NCBI GenBank assembly: GCA_041918675.1
Contig: JAYRVF010000013.1
Location: 1-64,000 of the forward strand
DNA length: 64,000 bases
Origin: SCUB01 sp041918675
Lineage (GTDB): Bacteria > Pseudomonadota > Alphaproteobacteria > Rhizobiales > Xanthobacteraceae
Direction: 5' to 3'
The notes below the pieces were generated by a model. It was not told the origin of the DNA and made no database searches. It saw nothing but the letters and a program-made list of their open reading frames with translations. Shown in pieces: positions 1 through 8,299 of the stretch (positions within the stretch are counted from its first letter, which is position 1; each line of letters begins with the position of its first letter). Made by a program: the position numbers and the translations under genes.

Positions 1-3
1 CTC

Positions 4-76
4 GTGGAGCGGATTTGACATTCGCTACCCACTTGGCCGCGCGCTTTCGAAGCGAATGTCAAATCCAGAACTCCAC
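4..76. repeat. Inverted repeat / hairpin element 1
   Basis: The arms at 4-26 and 51-76 are near-perfect reverse complements: both carry GTGGAG, then GGATTTGACATTCGCT, and they differ by 3 extra bases in one arm. The 24-nt loop is GC-rich. No gene is visible here. The right flank of the element leads directly into a second, related hairpin at 93-168. Confidence 0.75.
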
Positions 77-92
77 TAGAAACCAATATTTG

Positions 93-168
93 CTAGTGGT
101 CCTGTGATTCCAACATTCGCAAACGAGCCTGTCGAAATGGGGTGCGAATGTTGGAATCGGACCACTAG
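93..168. repeat. Inverted repeat / hairpin element 2, downstream of cpoB
   Basis: The arms at 93-121 and 143-168 pair almost perfectly: CTAGTGGTCC, a 3-nt bulge, then GATTCCAACATTCGCA. Each arm has the same plan as the hairpin at 4-76 (GTGG at the outside, ACATTCGC at the inside), so the two look like diverged copies of one intergenic repeat. It starts 21 nt past the cpoB stop codon on the minus strand and could stop transcription or protect the mRNA 3' end, although it has no T-tract. Confidence 0.75.
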
Positions 169-188
169 ACCCCCGGGAGGACTTTCCC

Positions 189-1277
189 TCAGCAACCGAG
201 GCGCTTCTGCTCACGTTCGACGCCCTGCTTCACGGCGTTGCTCGCGCGCGGATATTTGCGCGCGGCCTCGCCGAGAGCGGCGCACGCGGCTTCCTTCTCC
301 TTGAGCGCGGCGAGCGACTGGCCGAGCCGCAGCAGCGCCTCGGGCGCCTTGGCCGCGCCTTCGTATTTCGTCGTCACCGCGAGGAAGGATTCGGCGGCGT
401 CGCGATAGCCGCGCCGCTGGTATTGGCTTTCGCCGAGCCAATAGCGCGCGTCGGCCGCCTGCGGATCGTTCGGATGATCGCGCAGGAAGTCGAGCAGCGT
501 CTGCTCGGCCAGGGCGTAATCCTTGCGCAGGAGATAACCGTAGCCGAGGTCGAACATGTCCTTGGGCGATTGCGTCGGGGGCGCGGTCGGCTGCGCGCCG
601 GTCGCCGCGACGTTGCGCTGGGGCGGCGGCGGAAGCGGCGCGACATTCGCGGAAGGCGGCGGCGGAGCGGCCGATCCCTGTTGCGGCGTCGCGGCCGCTC
701 GCGCGGCGGGATTGGACAGATCGATCGGCTCGCCGGAGGCGCGCGCGCCGGGCGCGCCGACATCGGGATCATCGGCCGGATTGAGCCGCCCGCCCCCGCC
801 GAGCGCGCGGGGCACGCCGGGCGCGCTGGGATTGGCCGACGGATCGAAGACATCGGACCGCCGGCCCGAGGGAGGCGGCGCGACCGGCTCGGCCGGCGGC
901 GCGGCGGCCGCGGGCGGCATCGGCTGCGCGGCGGATCTCGCGGCGGGAGCCGGCGGCTGAGGCGATGGCGGCGGCGCGCTGGATTGCGGACGGGCGGACG
1001 GCGCCGCGCCCTGCTGCTGAAATCGGTAATCGATCTCGTCCTGCAGGCGCTTGAGCTGCTGTTCGAGCTGCCGGTTGCGATGCTCGAGCTGCTCGATCGT
1101 CCCGGTGAGTTGGCGAAGCTGATTCTCCAGCCGTTCGACGCGCAAGACGGCGTCGCCATCCGGCATCTGCGCCATGGCCGGCGACGCCAGAGCGAGCGCC
1201 GTCGCGACGGCGGCCGCGAACGCGAAAGCGCGACGCGGCGAAACAAAGCGGGCGAAGGCCGTGGGCGAGTTGATCAT
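189..1277 (-). CDS. cpoB: Tol-Pal system protein CpoB (YbgF)
   Basis: Periplasmic coordinator of the Tol-Pal complex and peptidoglycan synthesis during outer-membrane constriction. From the ATG at 1277 the product has 362 aa: a signal peptide ending near ALASPAMAQ, an N-terminal coiled coil with heptad-like LEN/LEQ residues (about residues 45-85), a long Pro/Ala-rich linker, and C-terminal TPR repeats beginning at SPKDMFDLGYGYLLRKDYALA. It is the last gene of tolQRAB-pal-cpoB, as usual. An upstream in-frame start at 1460 would add 61 residues that do not resemble a signal peptide and would overlap the pal terminator, so I reject it. The linker is long for the family. Confidence 0.9.
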   Translation of the reverse strand: MINSPTAFARFVSPRRAFAFAAAVATALALASPAMAQMPDGDAVLRVERLENQLRQLTGTIEQLEHRNRQLEQQLKRLQDEIDYRFQQQGAAPSARPQSSAPPPSPQPPAPAARSAAQPMPPAAAAPPAEPVAPPPSGRRSDVFDPSANPSAPGVPRALGGGGRLNPADDPDVGAPGARASGEPIDLSNPAARAAATPQQGSAAPPPPSANVAPLPPPPQRNVAATGAQPTAPPTQSPKDMFDLGYGYLLRKDYALAEQTLLDFLRDHPNDPQAADARYWLGESQYQRRGYRDAAESFLAVTTKYEGAAKAPEALLRLGQSLAALKEKEAACAALGEAARKYPRASNAVKQGVEREQKRLGC

Positions 1278-1404
1278 CGTGGCTAATCCGAAAAGGCGGC
1301 GAACGACGCTGAAGAAATACGAGGCCAAGAACATATCATGTCGCGCGGCCCGTTGCATGCGCCCGGCGGTGGCGGCGCGACGCGAAGCCACCCCCGCGCG
1401 CCGG

Positions 1405-1444
1405 TCCAAAAACGAAAACGCCCCGGCCGTTTTCCGCCGGGGCG
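1405..1444 (-). terminator. Rho-independent terminator after pal
   Basis: A 9-bp GC stem (1419-1427 with 1436-1444, CGCCCCGGC/GCCGGGGCG) has an 8-nt loop. Read on the minus strand it is followed by TTTTCGTTTTTGG. It lies 22 nt past the pal stop codon and before cpoB, so cpoB is probably transcribed partly by read-through or from its own promoter. Confidence 0.8.
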
Positions 1445-1466
1445 CGTTCGCATCCGACAAAGCCCG

Positions 1467-1967
1467 TCACGAGCTCGCGTTGAGCACCGTCACCGCGCGG
1501 CGATTCTGCGACCAGCACGAAATGTCGTTGCACACCGCAACCGGGCGCTCCTTGCCGTAGGAGATGGTGCGCATACGGCTCGGCTCGATCCCGCGCGAGG
1601 CGAGATAATCACGCACCGTCTGGGAGCGCTTGGCTCCGAGCGCGATGTTGTACTCGCGCGTGCCGCGCTCGTCGGCGTGGCCCTCGACGGTGAAGGAATA
1701 GCGATTGTAGGTCTGCAGCCATTGCACCTGCTTGTTGAGCACGGCGACGGCCTGCGGCGTGAGCTCCGTCGAGTCGGTCTCGAAGAAGACGCGGTCGCCG
1801 ACATTGACGACGAAATCCTGCTGGCTGCCCGGCGTCGCCGCGCCGGCGTTCGCCATCGCATTGCTGTCCTCGAGCGCGGACTTGTTGGCGCAGGCCGCCA
1901 AGGTCAATGCGGCGACCACGACCACGGTCACCTTCATTCCCTGGAGGAAACGCGACAGATTTGACAT
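1467..1967 (-). CDS. pal: Peptidoglycan-associated lipoprotein Pal
   Basis: Outer-membrane lipoprotein that binds peptidoglycan through an OmpA-like domain and works with TolB in outer-membrane invagination. The ATG at 1967 has GGAGG upstream and gives 166 aa starting MSNLSRFLQGMKVTVVVVAA, with a lipobox LAAC near residues 21-24. The OmpA_C domain carries the expected VEGHADERGTREYNIALG motif and ends in RRAVTV. The start at 2072 would put 35 unneeded residues before the lipoprotein signal. A 297-nt gap to tolB suggests that pal also has its own promoter. Confidence 0.95.
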   Translation of the reverse strand: MSNLSRFLQGMKVTVVVVAALTLAACANKSALEDSNAMANAGAATPGSQQDFVVNVGDRVFFETDSTELTPQAVAVLNKQVQWLQTYNRYSFTVEGHADERGTREYNIALGAKRSQTVRDYLASRGIEPSRMRTISYGKERPVAVCNDISCWSQNRRAVTVLNASS

Positions 1968-2264
1968 TCGGAGCCTCCACGCTCGCGTCTTTCGATCAGA
2001 CCTCACGTCTACAGGGCGTTGGTTAAGCGAAGGTTCCGTCAACCTTGATGAGGCGTTGGTGAAATGCCTCAAAAGCCCCGCTTCCCGGTAAAGCGATTGG
2101 GACGGTTAATGAGGTGTAAATATGGCGGCGCCATGCCCCGCGCGGCCCGTCGTCCACAACGCTGAACAGCGCCGAAATCGCGGCGGGCGCCGCGCGCCGC
2201 ACACGCCCGTCGCCGATCGCGAATCCAGCGTCACGGCGATGACGAAGCCGCAACGCGCTTTCGG

Positions 2265-3617
2265 TTACGACAACAACGGCGACCACGCCGGATCGGAGGC
2301 AAATCCCGGCGTCGGAATGCGCTGCTCGTTGCGGCCGGAAATGTCGACCGTGTAGAGCGATGGACCGCCCGCGCCGCCCGGATCGCGGAAGAACATCAGC
2401 ACCCGTCCGTTGGGCGCGAAGGTCGGACCCTCATTGTGGAAGCCGGATGTCAGGATGCGTTCGCCGGAACCGTCCGGCTTCATGATGCCGATCGCGAATT
2501 GTCCGCCGCCCTGCTTGGTGAACGCGATGTAGTCGCCGCGCGGCGACCACACCGGCGTCGAATAGCTGCCCTCGCCGAAGGAGATGCGCTGCGCGGCGCC
2601 GCCGCTGGCGGCGGTGACGTAGATCTGCGGTTTGCCGCCGCGATCGGATTCGAAGCAGATGCGCTGGCCGTCCGGCGAGAACGACGGCGAGGTGTCGATC
2701 GCCGCGGTGTCGGTAAGCCGCGTCGTCGATTTCGAACGCAGATCCATCACGAACAGGTTGGCGGCGCCGGCCTGTTGCAGGCTCATGATGATGCGCTGGC
2801 CGTCGGGCGAGAACCGCGGCGCGAAGGTCATGCCGGGGAAATTGCCGACGATCTCGCGCTGGCCGGTCTCGATGTTGAGGAGATAGACGCGCGGATCGCC
2901 GCGCCCGAACGCCATATAGGTGATCTCCTGCGTGGAAGGCGAGAAGCGCGGGGTGAGCACCAGTTCCTCGCCGCGCGTAAGGTAGCGCACGTTGGCGCCG
3001 TCCTGGTCCATGATCGCGAGCCGCTTGACGCGGCGATCCTTGGCGCCGCTCTCGTCGACGAACACGACGCGGCTGTCGAAATAGCCCTTCTCGCCGGTCA
3101 GCCGCTCGTAGATCGCGTCGGAAATGATGTGGGCGATGCGCCGCCAATTGTCGGGCGTGGTGAAATATTGCTGCCCGGCGAGCTGCTCGCCGGCGAAGAC
3201 GTCCCACAGACGGAACTCGGCGCGCAGCCGGCCGTCGCCCTGCTTGGTGAGGCGGCCGACCACCAGCCCCTGCGCGTTGATGGTGCGCCAACTCTGGAAT
3301 TCGGGCTGGGCGTCGATCGCGGTGATGCGCTGGATGAACGCCTGCGGATCGATCGGCGCGAACAGGCCGCTGCGCTTGAGGTTGTTGGTGATCACTTGGG
3401 TGATGCCGCCGGCGACCTCGCCCTCGCCGGGCGAGCCCGGCAGGAAGCCGGGAATGGCGATCGGCAGCGGCTGCACGTTGCCCTGCGTCACGTCGAGCTT
3501 GACGACCGCGCCGGCGCCGCGCGGCATGAGCAGGCCCGCTCCCGCGCCCGCGGCGAGCGCCAGGGCGCGCCGGCGCGACAGCAAGAAGGCATTCGGCGTC
3601 ATTCCAGATTTCATCAT
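2265..3617 (-). CDS. tolB: Tol-Pal system beta-propeller protein TolB
   Basis: Periplasmic TolB: an N-terminal domain followed by a six-bladed beta-propeller (repeats such as FSPDGQRI, PRFSPDG, PVWSPRGDYIAF, DPAWSP). The start is ATG 3617 or 3614, since GAAGGA lies just upstream; the product is about 450 aa. The leader has SRRRALALAAG before a hydrophobic stretch and ends at GAGA, which looks like a twin-arginine signal rather than a plain Sec signal. It lies 32 nt downstream of tolA and belongs to the same operon. Confidence 0.95.
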   Translation of the reverse strand: MMKSGMTPNAFLLSRRRALALAAGAGAGLLMPRGAGAVVKLDVTQGNVQPLPIAIPGFLPGSPGEGEVAGGITQVITNNLKRSGLFAPIDPQAFIQRITAIDAQPEFQSWRTINAQGLVVGRLTKQGDGRLRAEFRLWDVFAGEQLAGQQYFTTPDNWRRIAHIISDAIYERLTGEKGYFDSRVVFVDESGAKDRRVKRLAIMDQDGANVRYLTRGEELVLTPRFSPSTQEITYMAFGRGDPRVYLLNIETGQREIVGNFPGMTFAPRFSPDGQRIIMSLQQAGAANLFVMDLRSKSTTRLTDTAAIDTSPSFSPDGQRICFESDRGGKPQIYVTAASGGAAQRISFGEGSYSTPVWSPRGDYIAFTKQGGGQFAIGIMKPDGSGERILTSGFHNEGPTFAPNGRVLMFFRDPGGAGGPSLYTVDISGRNEQRIPTPGFASDPAWSPLLS

Positions 3618-3649
3618 CGATCCTTCATCCAACGTCGCTTGAGGCCGCA

Positions 3650-4594
3650 TCACCCGCGGAACATGTCGCGCGGGTCGAACGTCACCTCGATGTCTTTCCA
3701 CACTTCATAGGTTTCCTTGCGCAGCATGTCGAAGGGCTGGCCGCGGAAGAGCGCGCGGACGGCGCTGTCGCGCGCGGTGTTGAAGCGCGCCGACCTGCCG
3801 CTGGTCAGCACCATCGGCGGCCCCGCCAAGCGTCCGTCGGGCGACAGGCGCACGCGAATGCGGATGACGATTTCCTCCGGGTTCTCGTTGCCGACCGGAG
3901 GGTTCCACAATTGCATCAGCCGCGCGCGCAGCGCGTCGAGCTCGGACTGGGACAACTGCGGCGCGTTGCCGCGCGAGGTGCCCAGGCCGGGCGCGGGATT
4001 GAGCTCGGCGCCGCTCGCGGCGTGGCGTTGCGGATCGCGCTTGTCGAGCAGCGCGGCGATGCGATCGGCGTCGAATTTCTGTTCCTGCTTCGGCTTGGGC
4101 GGCGTCGGCGGCGCGGCCTTGGCCTCCGGCTTGGGCTCTGCCTTGGGCTTCTTGGCCTCGTCCTTCTTCAGCGCCTCGGCGATCGGATCGATCTTGGGCT
4201 CGGGCTGCTTCTTTTCGGTGACGGGCTTTTCTTCCCGTGTCGCCGGCTTCTCCGTGACGGGTTTTGGCTCCGGCTTTTTCTCCGGCGTCTTCTCGACCGG
4301 CTTGGGCGGCGGCTCGGGCGCGGACGGCGTCGTGATTTCCTTTTTCTCGGTGATCTTGCCGATCGGATCGTCGACGGGCTTGGCCTCCGCGACCTTCTCG
4401 ACCAGCGGCTTGGCCTTTTCCTTCGCCGCGGCCTTGGCGCCGGCGGTGATCTTGGACAATTGATCGGCGGAAATGATGTCGACCGGCATCGACTCGACCG
4501 GCGGCACGTCGTTGAGACGCGTCGAGAAGCTGACCAGCGCCCAGGCGATCGCGATCGCATGGGCGGCGATCGATATGGTCAGCGCCTTGCGCAT
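3650..4594 (-). CDS. tolA: TolA-like energy-transducing protein
   Basis: The inner-membrane protein that couples TolQR to the outer membrane. The 314 aa comprise one N-terminal membrane anchor (residues 5-24), a very Lys/Glu/Pro-rich periplasmic stretch (about 50-200, repeats of EKP/KPEPKP), and a C-terminal TolA/TonB-like domain with RIRVRLSPDGRLAGPP and SAVRALFRGQPFDM. It is 7 nt downstream of tolR, so it is co-transcribed. The low-complexity middle is typical of the family in alphaproteobacteria. Confidence 0.92.
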   Translation of the reverse strand: MRKALTISIAAHAIAIAWALVSFSTRLNDVPPVESMPVDIISADQLSKITAGAKAAAKEKAKPLVEKVAEAKPVDDPIGKITEKKEITTPSAPEPPPKPVEKTPEKKPEPKPVTEKPATREEKPVTEKKQPEPKIDPIAEALKKDEAKKPKAEPKPEAKAAPPTPPKPKQEQKFDADRIAALLDKRDPQRHAASGAELNPAPGLGTSRGNAPQLSQSELDALRARLMQLWNPPVGNENPEEIVIRIRVRLSPDGRLAGPPMVLTSGRSARFNTARDSAVRALFRGQPFDMLRKETYEVWKDIEVTFDPRDMFRG

Positions 4595-4601
4595 CGCCCG
4601 A

Positions 4602-5051
4602 TCAGTTTCCCTGCTCCACTTCCGTCACCAGCGCGACGCGCCGGAACCCGGCCGCCGACAGCCGGCCCATCACGCGCATCACCGTGCCGTAGTCGATTTT
4701 GCGATCGCCACGCACGTAAATCCGTTCGTCCATGCCGCCGCGCGCGTCGGTGATGGCCTTGAGCTTGGCCACCAGTTCCTCGATCGGCACCGCCGTGTTG
4801 TTGAGGAACACCCCGCCCTTGGTGTCGACGGAGACGGTGAGCGGCTCCTTGTCCTGGTCGAGGCTTTTCGCCTGCGTCTGCGGAAGGTCGATCGGCACGC
4901 CGACCGTCAACAGCGGCGCGGAGACCATGAAGATGATCAGCAGCACGAGCATCACGTCCACCATCGGCGTGACGTTGATCTCGGCCATCACCGGGCGGCG
5001 GCGATGACGCCGGCGACCCGAACCCGTTGCGCCGGCCGCGTTCATGCCCAT
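4602..5051 (-). CDS. tolR: TolR, ExbD family proton-channel subunit
   Basis: The 149-aa protein has one transmembrane helix with the essential proton-pathway aspartate in the ExbD/TolR motif INVTPMVDVMLVLLIIFMV, then a small periplasmic domain. It works with TolQ to use the proton motive force. The arginine-rich stretch before the helix (RRRHRRRP) is cytoplasmic. Start ATG 5051; a later MAEINVT start is possible but would remove the basic N-terminus. Confidence 0.95.
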   Translation of the reverse strand: MGMNAAGATGSGRRRHRRRPVMAEINVTPMVDVMLVLLIIFMVSAPLLTVGVPIDLPQTQAKSLDQDKEPLTVSVDTKGGVFLNNTAVPIEELVAKLKAITDARGGMDERIYVRGDRKIDYGTVMRVMGRLSAAGFRRVALVTEVEQGN

Positions 5052-5115
5052 GGCGGCGTGACCTTTCGCGTCTGTCGCGCCGCCGTCCCGGCCGCGGCGC
5101 GGCGCCCCGAACCGA

Positions 5116-5829
5116 TCATGCGCGCTCGTCGATCTGCCGCGACAGGATCGCGGCGAATTCGTCGGCGAACCCTTCCAGGCGCTGCGCCTGCCGGTTCACC
5201 TCGGAGGAGAACTTATTGTAGAAAATTGTCGCGGGGATGGCGGCGATCAGGCCGATGGCGGTGGCGAACAGGGCCTCCGCGATGCCCGGCGCGACCACCG
5301 CGAGCGAGGTGTTCTTCGAGGCCGCGATCGACTGGAAGCTCGTCATGATGCCCCAGACGGTGCCGAACAGACCGACGAAGGGGCCGGCCGAGCCCACCGT
5401 CGCCAGCACCAGGAGGCGCCGCTCCAGACGCTCGATCTCACGCGCGATCGTCACGTCCATCACCTTCTCGATGCGCATCTGCAGGCCGGCGAACGAACGC
5501 GCCTGGCTGTCGAAGCTGCGCTTCCATTCGCGCATCGCCGCGACGAACAGCGCCGCCATCGAATGCGAGGGCCGCGCCGACAGCGCCCGGTAAAGCTCCT
5601 CGATCGACTCGCCCGACCAGAACGCCTGCTCGAAGCGGTCCATCGCCCGGCGCGTGCGCGCGAACAGGATGAACTTGTCGATGGCGATGGCCCAGACCCA
5701 GACCGAGCAGGCCAGCAGCCCCAACATGACCGTCTTCACGATCCAGTGGGCCTGCCAGAACAAAGTGATGAGGGACACGTCGGCGCTTGCCAGCGGCAAG
5801 GCTGACTGCGCGACATCGGTCGGGTTCAT
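5116..5829 (-). CDS. tolQ: TolQ, MotA/TolQ/ExbB proton channel
   Basis: The 237-aa inner-membrane protein has three predicted helices (about residues 20-45, 135-160 and 175-200) and the family signature VGSAGPFVGLFGTVWGIM followed by VAPGIAEALFATAIGL. It is the first gene of the tol operon here. In most relatives ybgC lies directly upstream; in this genome ybgC is 3.2 kb away, so tolQ must have its own promoter in 5830-6189. Confidence 0.95.
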   Translation of the reverse strand: MNPTDVAQSALPLASADVSLITLFWQAHWIVKTVMLGLLACSVWVWAIAIDKFILFARTRRAMDRFEQAFWSGESIEELYRALSARPSHSMAALFVAAMREWKRSFDSQARSFAGLQMRIEKVMDVTIAREIERLERRLLVLATVGSAGPFVGLFGTVWGIMTSFQSIAASKNTSLAVVAPGIAEALFATAIGLIAAIPATIFYNKFSSEVNRQAQRLEGFADEFAAILSRQIDERA

Positions 5830-6189
5830 GAGCTAAGCCCCTTCACGGCGGTTTCCCGGTGCACTTCGGCCGCGCCGCAATCCGTCGGTGGAGCGGGGCG
5901 GGCCCGTACACCGAAGATATTGAATTTTCGCGATAAAATGTCCGCCTCGGACGATCCTTGGCATCATCGCGAAACATGTCAAAAGGAGGGCTGGGCGCGA
6001 CCCTTTGCACCAAATCGGTCAAACTTCCCGCGAGGGCGGCCCGGCCTTCGCCGCGCGCCTCCACGTCGTTCTAACGAAACGCTAAGCTGGGTTAATGTGC
6101 GGTTACCGGAACGCCTCAAAGTGTCTCCGTCAGCCCCAAATGCGCGCGCGCACGGTCGCGCCAGAATTCGATAATGCGTTGACGAAAAA
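5830..6189. other. Divergent intergenic region, tolQ / membrane protein
   Basis: These 360 nt between tolQ (minus) and the membrane protein at 6190 (plus) must hold the promoters of both. The stretch at about 5915-5945 is AT-richer than its surroundings and is the likeliest site for the tolQ promoter, but I cannot assign -35/-10 boxes with confidence. I see no coding region or RNA gene. Confidence 0.5.
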
Positions 6190-6915
6190 ATGAAATCTCC
6201 GACCCCACCCGCCGCCCGGCCGGATGGCGCGGCGTATTCGGATACCCTGAGGCCGCCGACGCGGAAAGTCTTCGGCGCGACGGCCGCGCTCGTGGCCGCC
6301 AACCTCGTGCCCCTGGCCGGCGTGCTGTGGTGGGGATGGGATGCCTTTCTCCTGCTCTGCCTCTACTGGGCCGAGACCGCCGCGATCGGCTTCTGGACCA
6401 TCCTGAAGATCATGACGCTTCAATTCGAGAACCGAAGCGCGGCGCGCGGCGCATTCGCGGCCCTCGGCTACGGCGTCTTCTTCACGGTCCATTCCGGCGT
6501 GTTCATGAGCGTCCACATGATCTTTCTGTGGTCGATCTTTTCCGGGAAATGGAGCGGCGACGTCCATGGCGTCCAGGAGTTCATCCGCGTCATCATCATC
6601 CGCACCGGCCTTTGGATTCCACTGATCGCGCTGTTCGCGGCGCGCGGCGCCTTCTTCGTCAACGATATCGTCAACCGCTTCGTGTTCGCGCGCCGCGAGC
6701 CGGACGGGCCTCGCGACGACGCCGTCGGCCGGGTGGTCGGCTCGTTCTACCAGCGCATCGTCCTGATGCATCTCGCGATCATCCTGGGCGGCATCGCCGC
6801 CATGAAACTCGGCTCGCTCGCCCCGCTGATCGTGCTGATCCTGGCCAAGACCGCGCTCGACACGGGCATCCACATCTTCCTCAAGCTCGGCGGCGATTCC
6901 AAACCGGCGACTTGA
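6190..6915 (+). CDS. DUF6498-like integral membrane protein
   Basis: The 241-aa protein has about six hydrophobic segments: FGATAALVAANLVPLAGVLW, the LLLCLYWAE stretch, FFTVHSGVFMSVHMIFLWSI, LWIPLIALFAARG, VLMHLAIILGGIAAM and LAPLIVLILA. The YWAETAAIGFW motif and the His in VHSGVF recall the DUF6498 family, whose function is unknown. It faces tolQ and converges on the DUF2852 gene across a shared terminator. Confidence 0.7.
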   Translation: MKSPTPPAARPDGAAYSDTLRPPTRKVFGATAALVAANLVPLAGVLWWGWDAFLLLCLYWAETAAIGFWTILKIMTLQFENRSAARGAFAALGYGVFFTVHSGVFMSVHMIFLWSIFSGKWSGDVHGVQEFIRVIIIRTGLWIPLIALFAARGAFFVNDIVNRFVFARREPDGPRDDAVGRVVGSFYQRIVLMHLAIILGGIAAMKLGSLAPLIVLILAKTALDTGIHIFLKLGGDSKPAT

Positions 6916-6936
6916 TGAAGCCGCGCCGCCAACGAA

Positions 6937-6966
6937 AAGCCGCCCGCTGCGAGCAACGGGCGGCTT
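6937..6966 (-). terminator. Terminator between convergent genes
   Basis: A perfect 10-bp stem (AAGCCGCCCG at 6937-6946, CGGGCGGCTT at 6957-6966) has a 10-nt loop. On the minus strand it is followed by TTCGTT, so it best serves the DUF2852 gene ending at 6995, and it may also stop transcripts from the plus-strand gene ending at 6915. Confidence 0.75.
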
Positions 6967-6994
6967 CGTCCGAAGGGGGGCTGATCGGACGCGA

Positions 6995-7459
6995 TTACAG
7001 GTTCGGCTGATCGGCCGGCTTTTCGGGGCGCGCGCGACGGTCGGCCATGAACTGATCGAACTCGGCCTTGTCCTTGGCGTGGCGCAGGCGCTGGAGGAAT
7101 TCCTTGAACTCGCGCTGCTCCTCTTCCAGACGCCGCAACGTCTCGGTGCGGTACTCGTCGAAGGCGCGATTGCCGCTCGGCGCCATGCCGGCGAAGGAAT
7201 AGCCCTCCACGCGCGAACGCATGTGATCCATCTTCTCCTGCAGGCGGCTCATCTTGCCCTGCCAGTGCTCGTGTCGGTTCCAGCAACCCATTTTCCTGCT
7301 CCAGATTGTGTAGAAAAGGATGGCCAGCCCGATCGGCCACCAAACGATGAACCCCAGAACCATGATGGCGATCCAGAACGGATGCCAGCCGGGCCTTGGA
7401 AACGGAGGGGCGTAGCCCATCATGGGGTAGTCACAAGTCGATCCTGTCTCGCGTGCCAT
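6995..7459 (-). CDS. DUF2852 family membrane protein
   Basis: The 154-aa protein has one or two transmembrane segments (HPFWIAIMVLGFIVWWPIGL and the following AILFYTIWS), then a charged alpha-helical C-terminal half (RLEEEQREFKEFLQRLRHAKDKAEFDQFM) typical of DUF2852, a family of unknown function found mainly in Hyphomicrobiales. ATG 7459 was preferred over the upstream start at 7564 because the extra 35 residues overlap a palindrome and are not conserved in style. A palindromic operator-like site lies about 95-110 nt upstream. Confidence 0.8.
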   Translation of the reverse strand: MARETGSTCDYPMMGYAPPFPRPGWHPFWIAIMVLGFIVWWPIGLAILFYTIWSRKMGCWNRHEHWQGKMSRLQEKMDHMRSRVEGYSFAGMAPSGNRAFDEYRTETLRRLEEEQREFKEFLQRLRHAKDKAEFDQFMADRRARPEKPADQPNL

Positions 7460-7854
7460 CTTGCGTCCTCGCGATGCCGCCCGCGCGGAATGCCGGGCGA
7501 AAGTCAGGTGTATCGTTCGTTCAAATTCCGACGGGGAAGCGCCCGACGTGAATGTAAATAACATTTACATAGATAGGCCCCTCGCCTCGCCTTGTCAAGC
7601 CCGGCCGCGTCCGCCCCAAATTGTGGAAAAGTCGGCCTCGCCCGGTCCGATCGTCCGCCGTGGACGCAGGGCATTGAGCCGTCGCGGGAATTGGCGGCTC
7701 CGATGAGGCGGGCGGAGCAAGCGCGCAAAAGGAATCGCGGGCCGAATGGCGCCTGCCTTGCGCGCGTTTTCCGATCGCGAGGCCCGCGCCGCCGCCAACC
7801 TTCCCACTTTGTCGTGAGTTGCCGAACATGCCGGCGCGGGATAGAGAGCCCGCC
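7460..7854. other. Divergent intergenic region with operator-like palindrome
   Basis: These 395 nt between DUF2852 (minus) and the rhodanese gene (plus) hold the perfect palindrome at 7553-7571. No convincing ORF or RNA gene is visible in the remainder, which is GC-rich. Confidence 0.5.
7553..7571. promoter_or_regulatory. Perfect palindrome ATGTAAAT-N3-ATTTACAT
   Basis: Eight-base arms (7553-7560 and 7564-7571) are separated by AAC. The size and symmetry suit a TetR-type dimer. A related imperfect palindrome (CATGTGAAT...ATTACATG, 8957-8977) covers the start of the nearby tetR gene; 13 of 21 positions match. I infer that the TetR product may bind both. Confidence 0.55.
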
Positions 7855-8274
7855 ATGAATCGACGAACTCTCATGATCGCGGCGCTCACCCTCGCCGCCT
7901 GGCCGGCCGAGGCGCAATCGTCGCTGCCGTCCGTGTCGGTGCGCGAAGCCTATGAGCGCGTGAAATCGGGCAAGTCGATCCTGATCGACATTCGCCGGCC
8001 GGAAGAGTGGAAGGAAACGGGCGTCGCCGAAGGCGCGATCCCGCTCGACATGACCGCGCCGACCTTTCTCGACAAACTCACCGCGCTCAGGCGCGAACAC
8101 GCCGACAAGGCGATCGACATCATCTGTCGCACGGCCAACCGCACCCAGCGCGTTCAGGAAATTCTGTTCCGGCGCGGCTGGAGCGAGATCGTCAACGTGC
8201 GCGGCGGCATGGTCGGCAATCCGGGAAATCCCGGCTGGCTCATGGAGCGCCTGCCGCTGACGCGGATCAACTGA
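7855..8274 (+). CDS. Periplasmic rhodanese-like protein
   Basis: The 139-aa single-domain rhodanese has a signal peptide (MNRRTLMIAALTLAAWPAEA, cleavage after about residue 20). The active-site Cys is residue 91 in the loop CRTANRTQRV, after the usual DIRRPEEW at the end of the first strand. Rhodaneses transfer sulfane sulfur; export points to a periplasmic redox or sulfur role. ATG 7855 was chosen over 7819 because it begins a clean signal peptide. It converges on tetR with a 25-nt gap. Confidence 0.88.
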   Translation: MNRRTLMIAALTLAAWPAEAQSSLPSVSVREAYERVKSGKSILIDIRRPEEWKETGVAEGAIPLDMTAPTFLDKLTALRREHADKAIDIICRTANRTQRVQEILFRRGWSEIVNVRGGMVGNPGNPGWLMERLPLTRIN

Positions 8275-8299
8275 TCGCGGAAACCGGCTTCGGTCCCGT

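Noticed and set aside
1957..1970. Copy of the hairpin-1 arm at the pal start
   Set aside because: A 13-bp match lies in coding sequence and has no partner arm, so it is not a copy of the element and may be chance.
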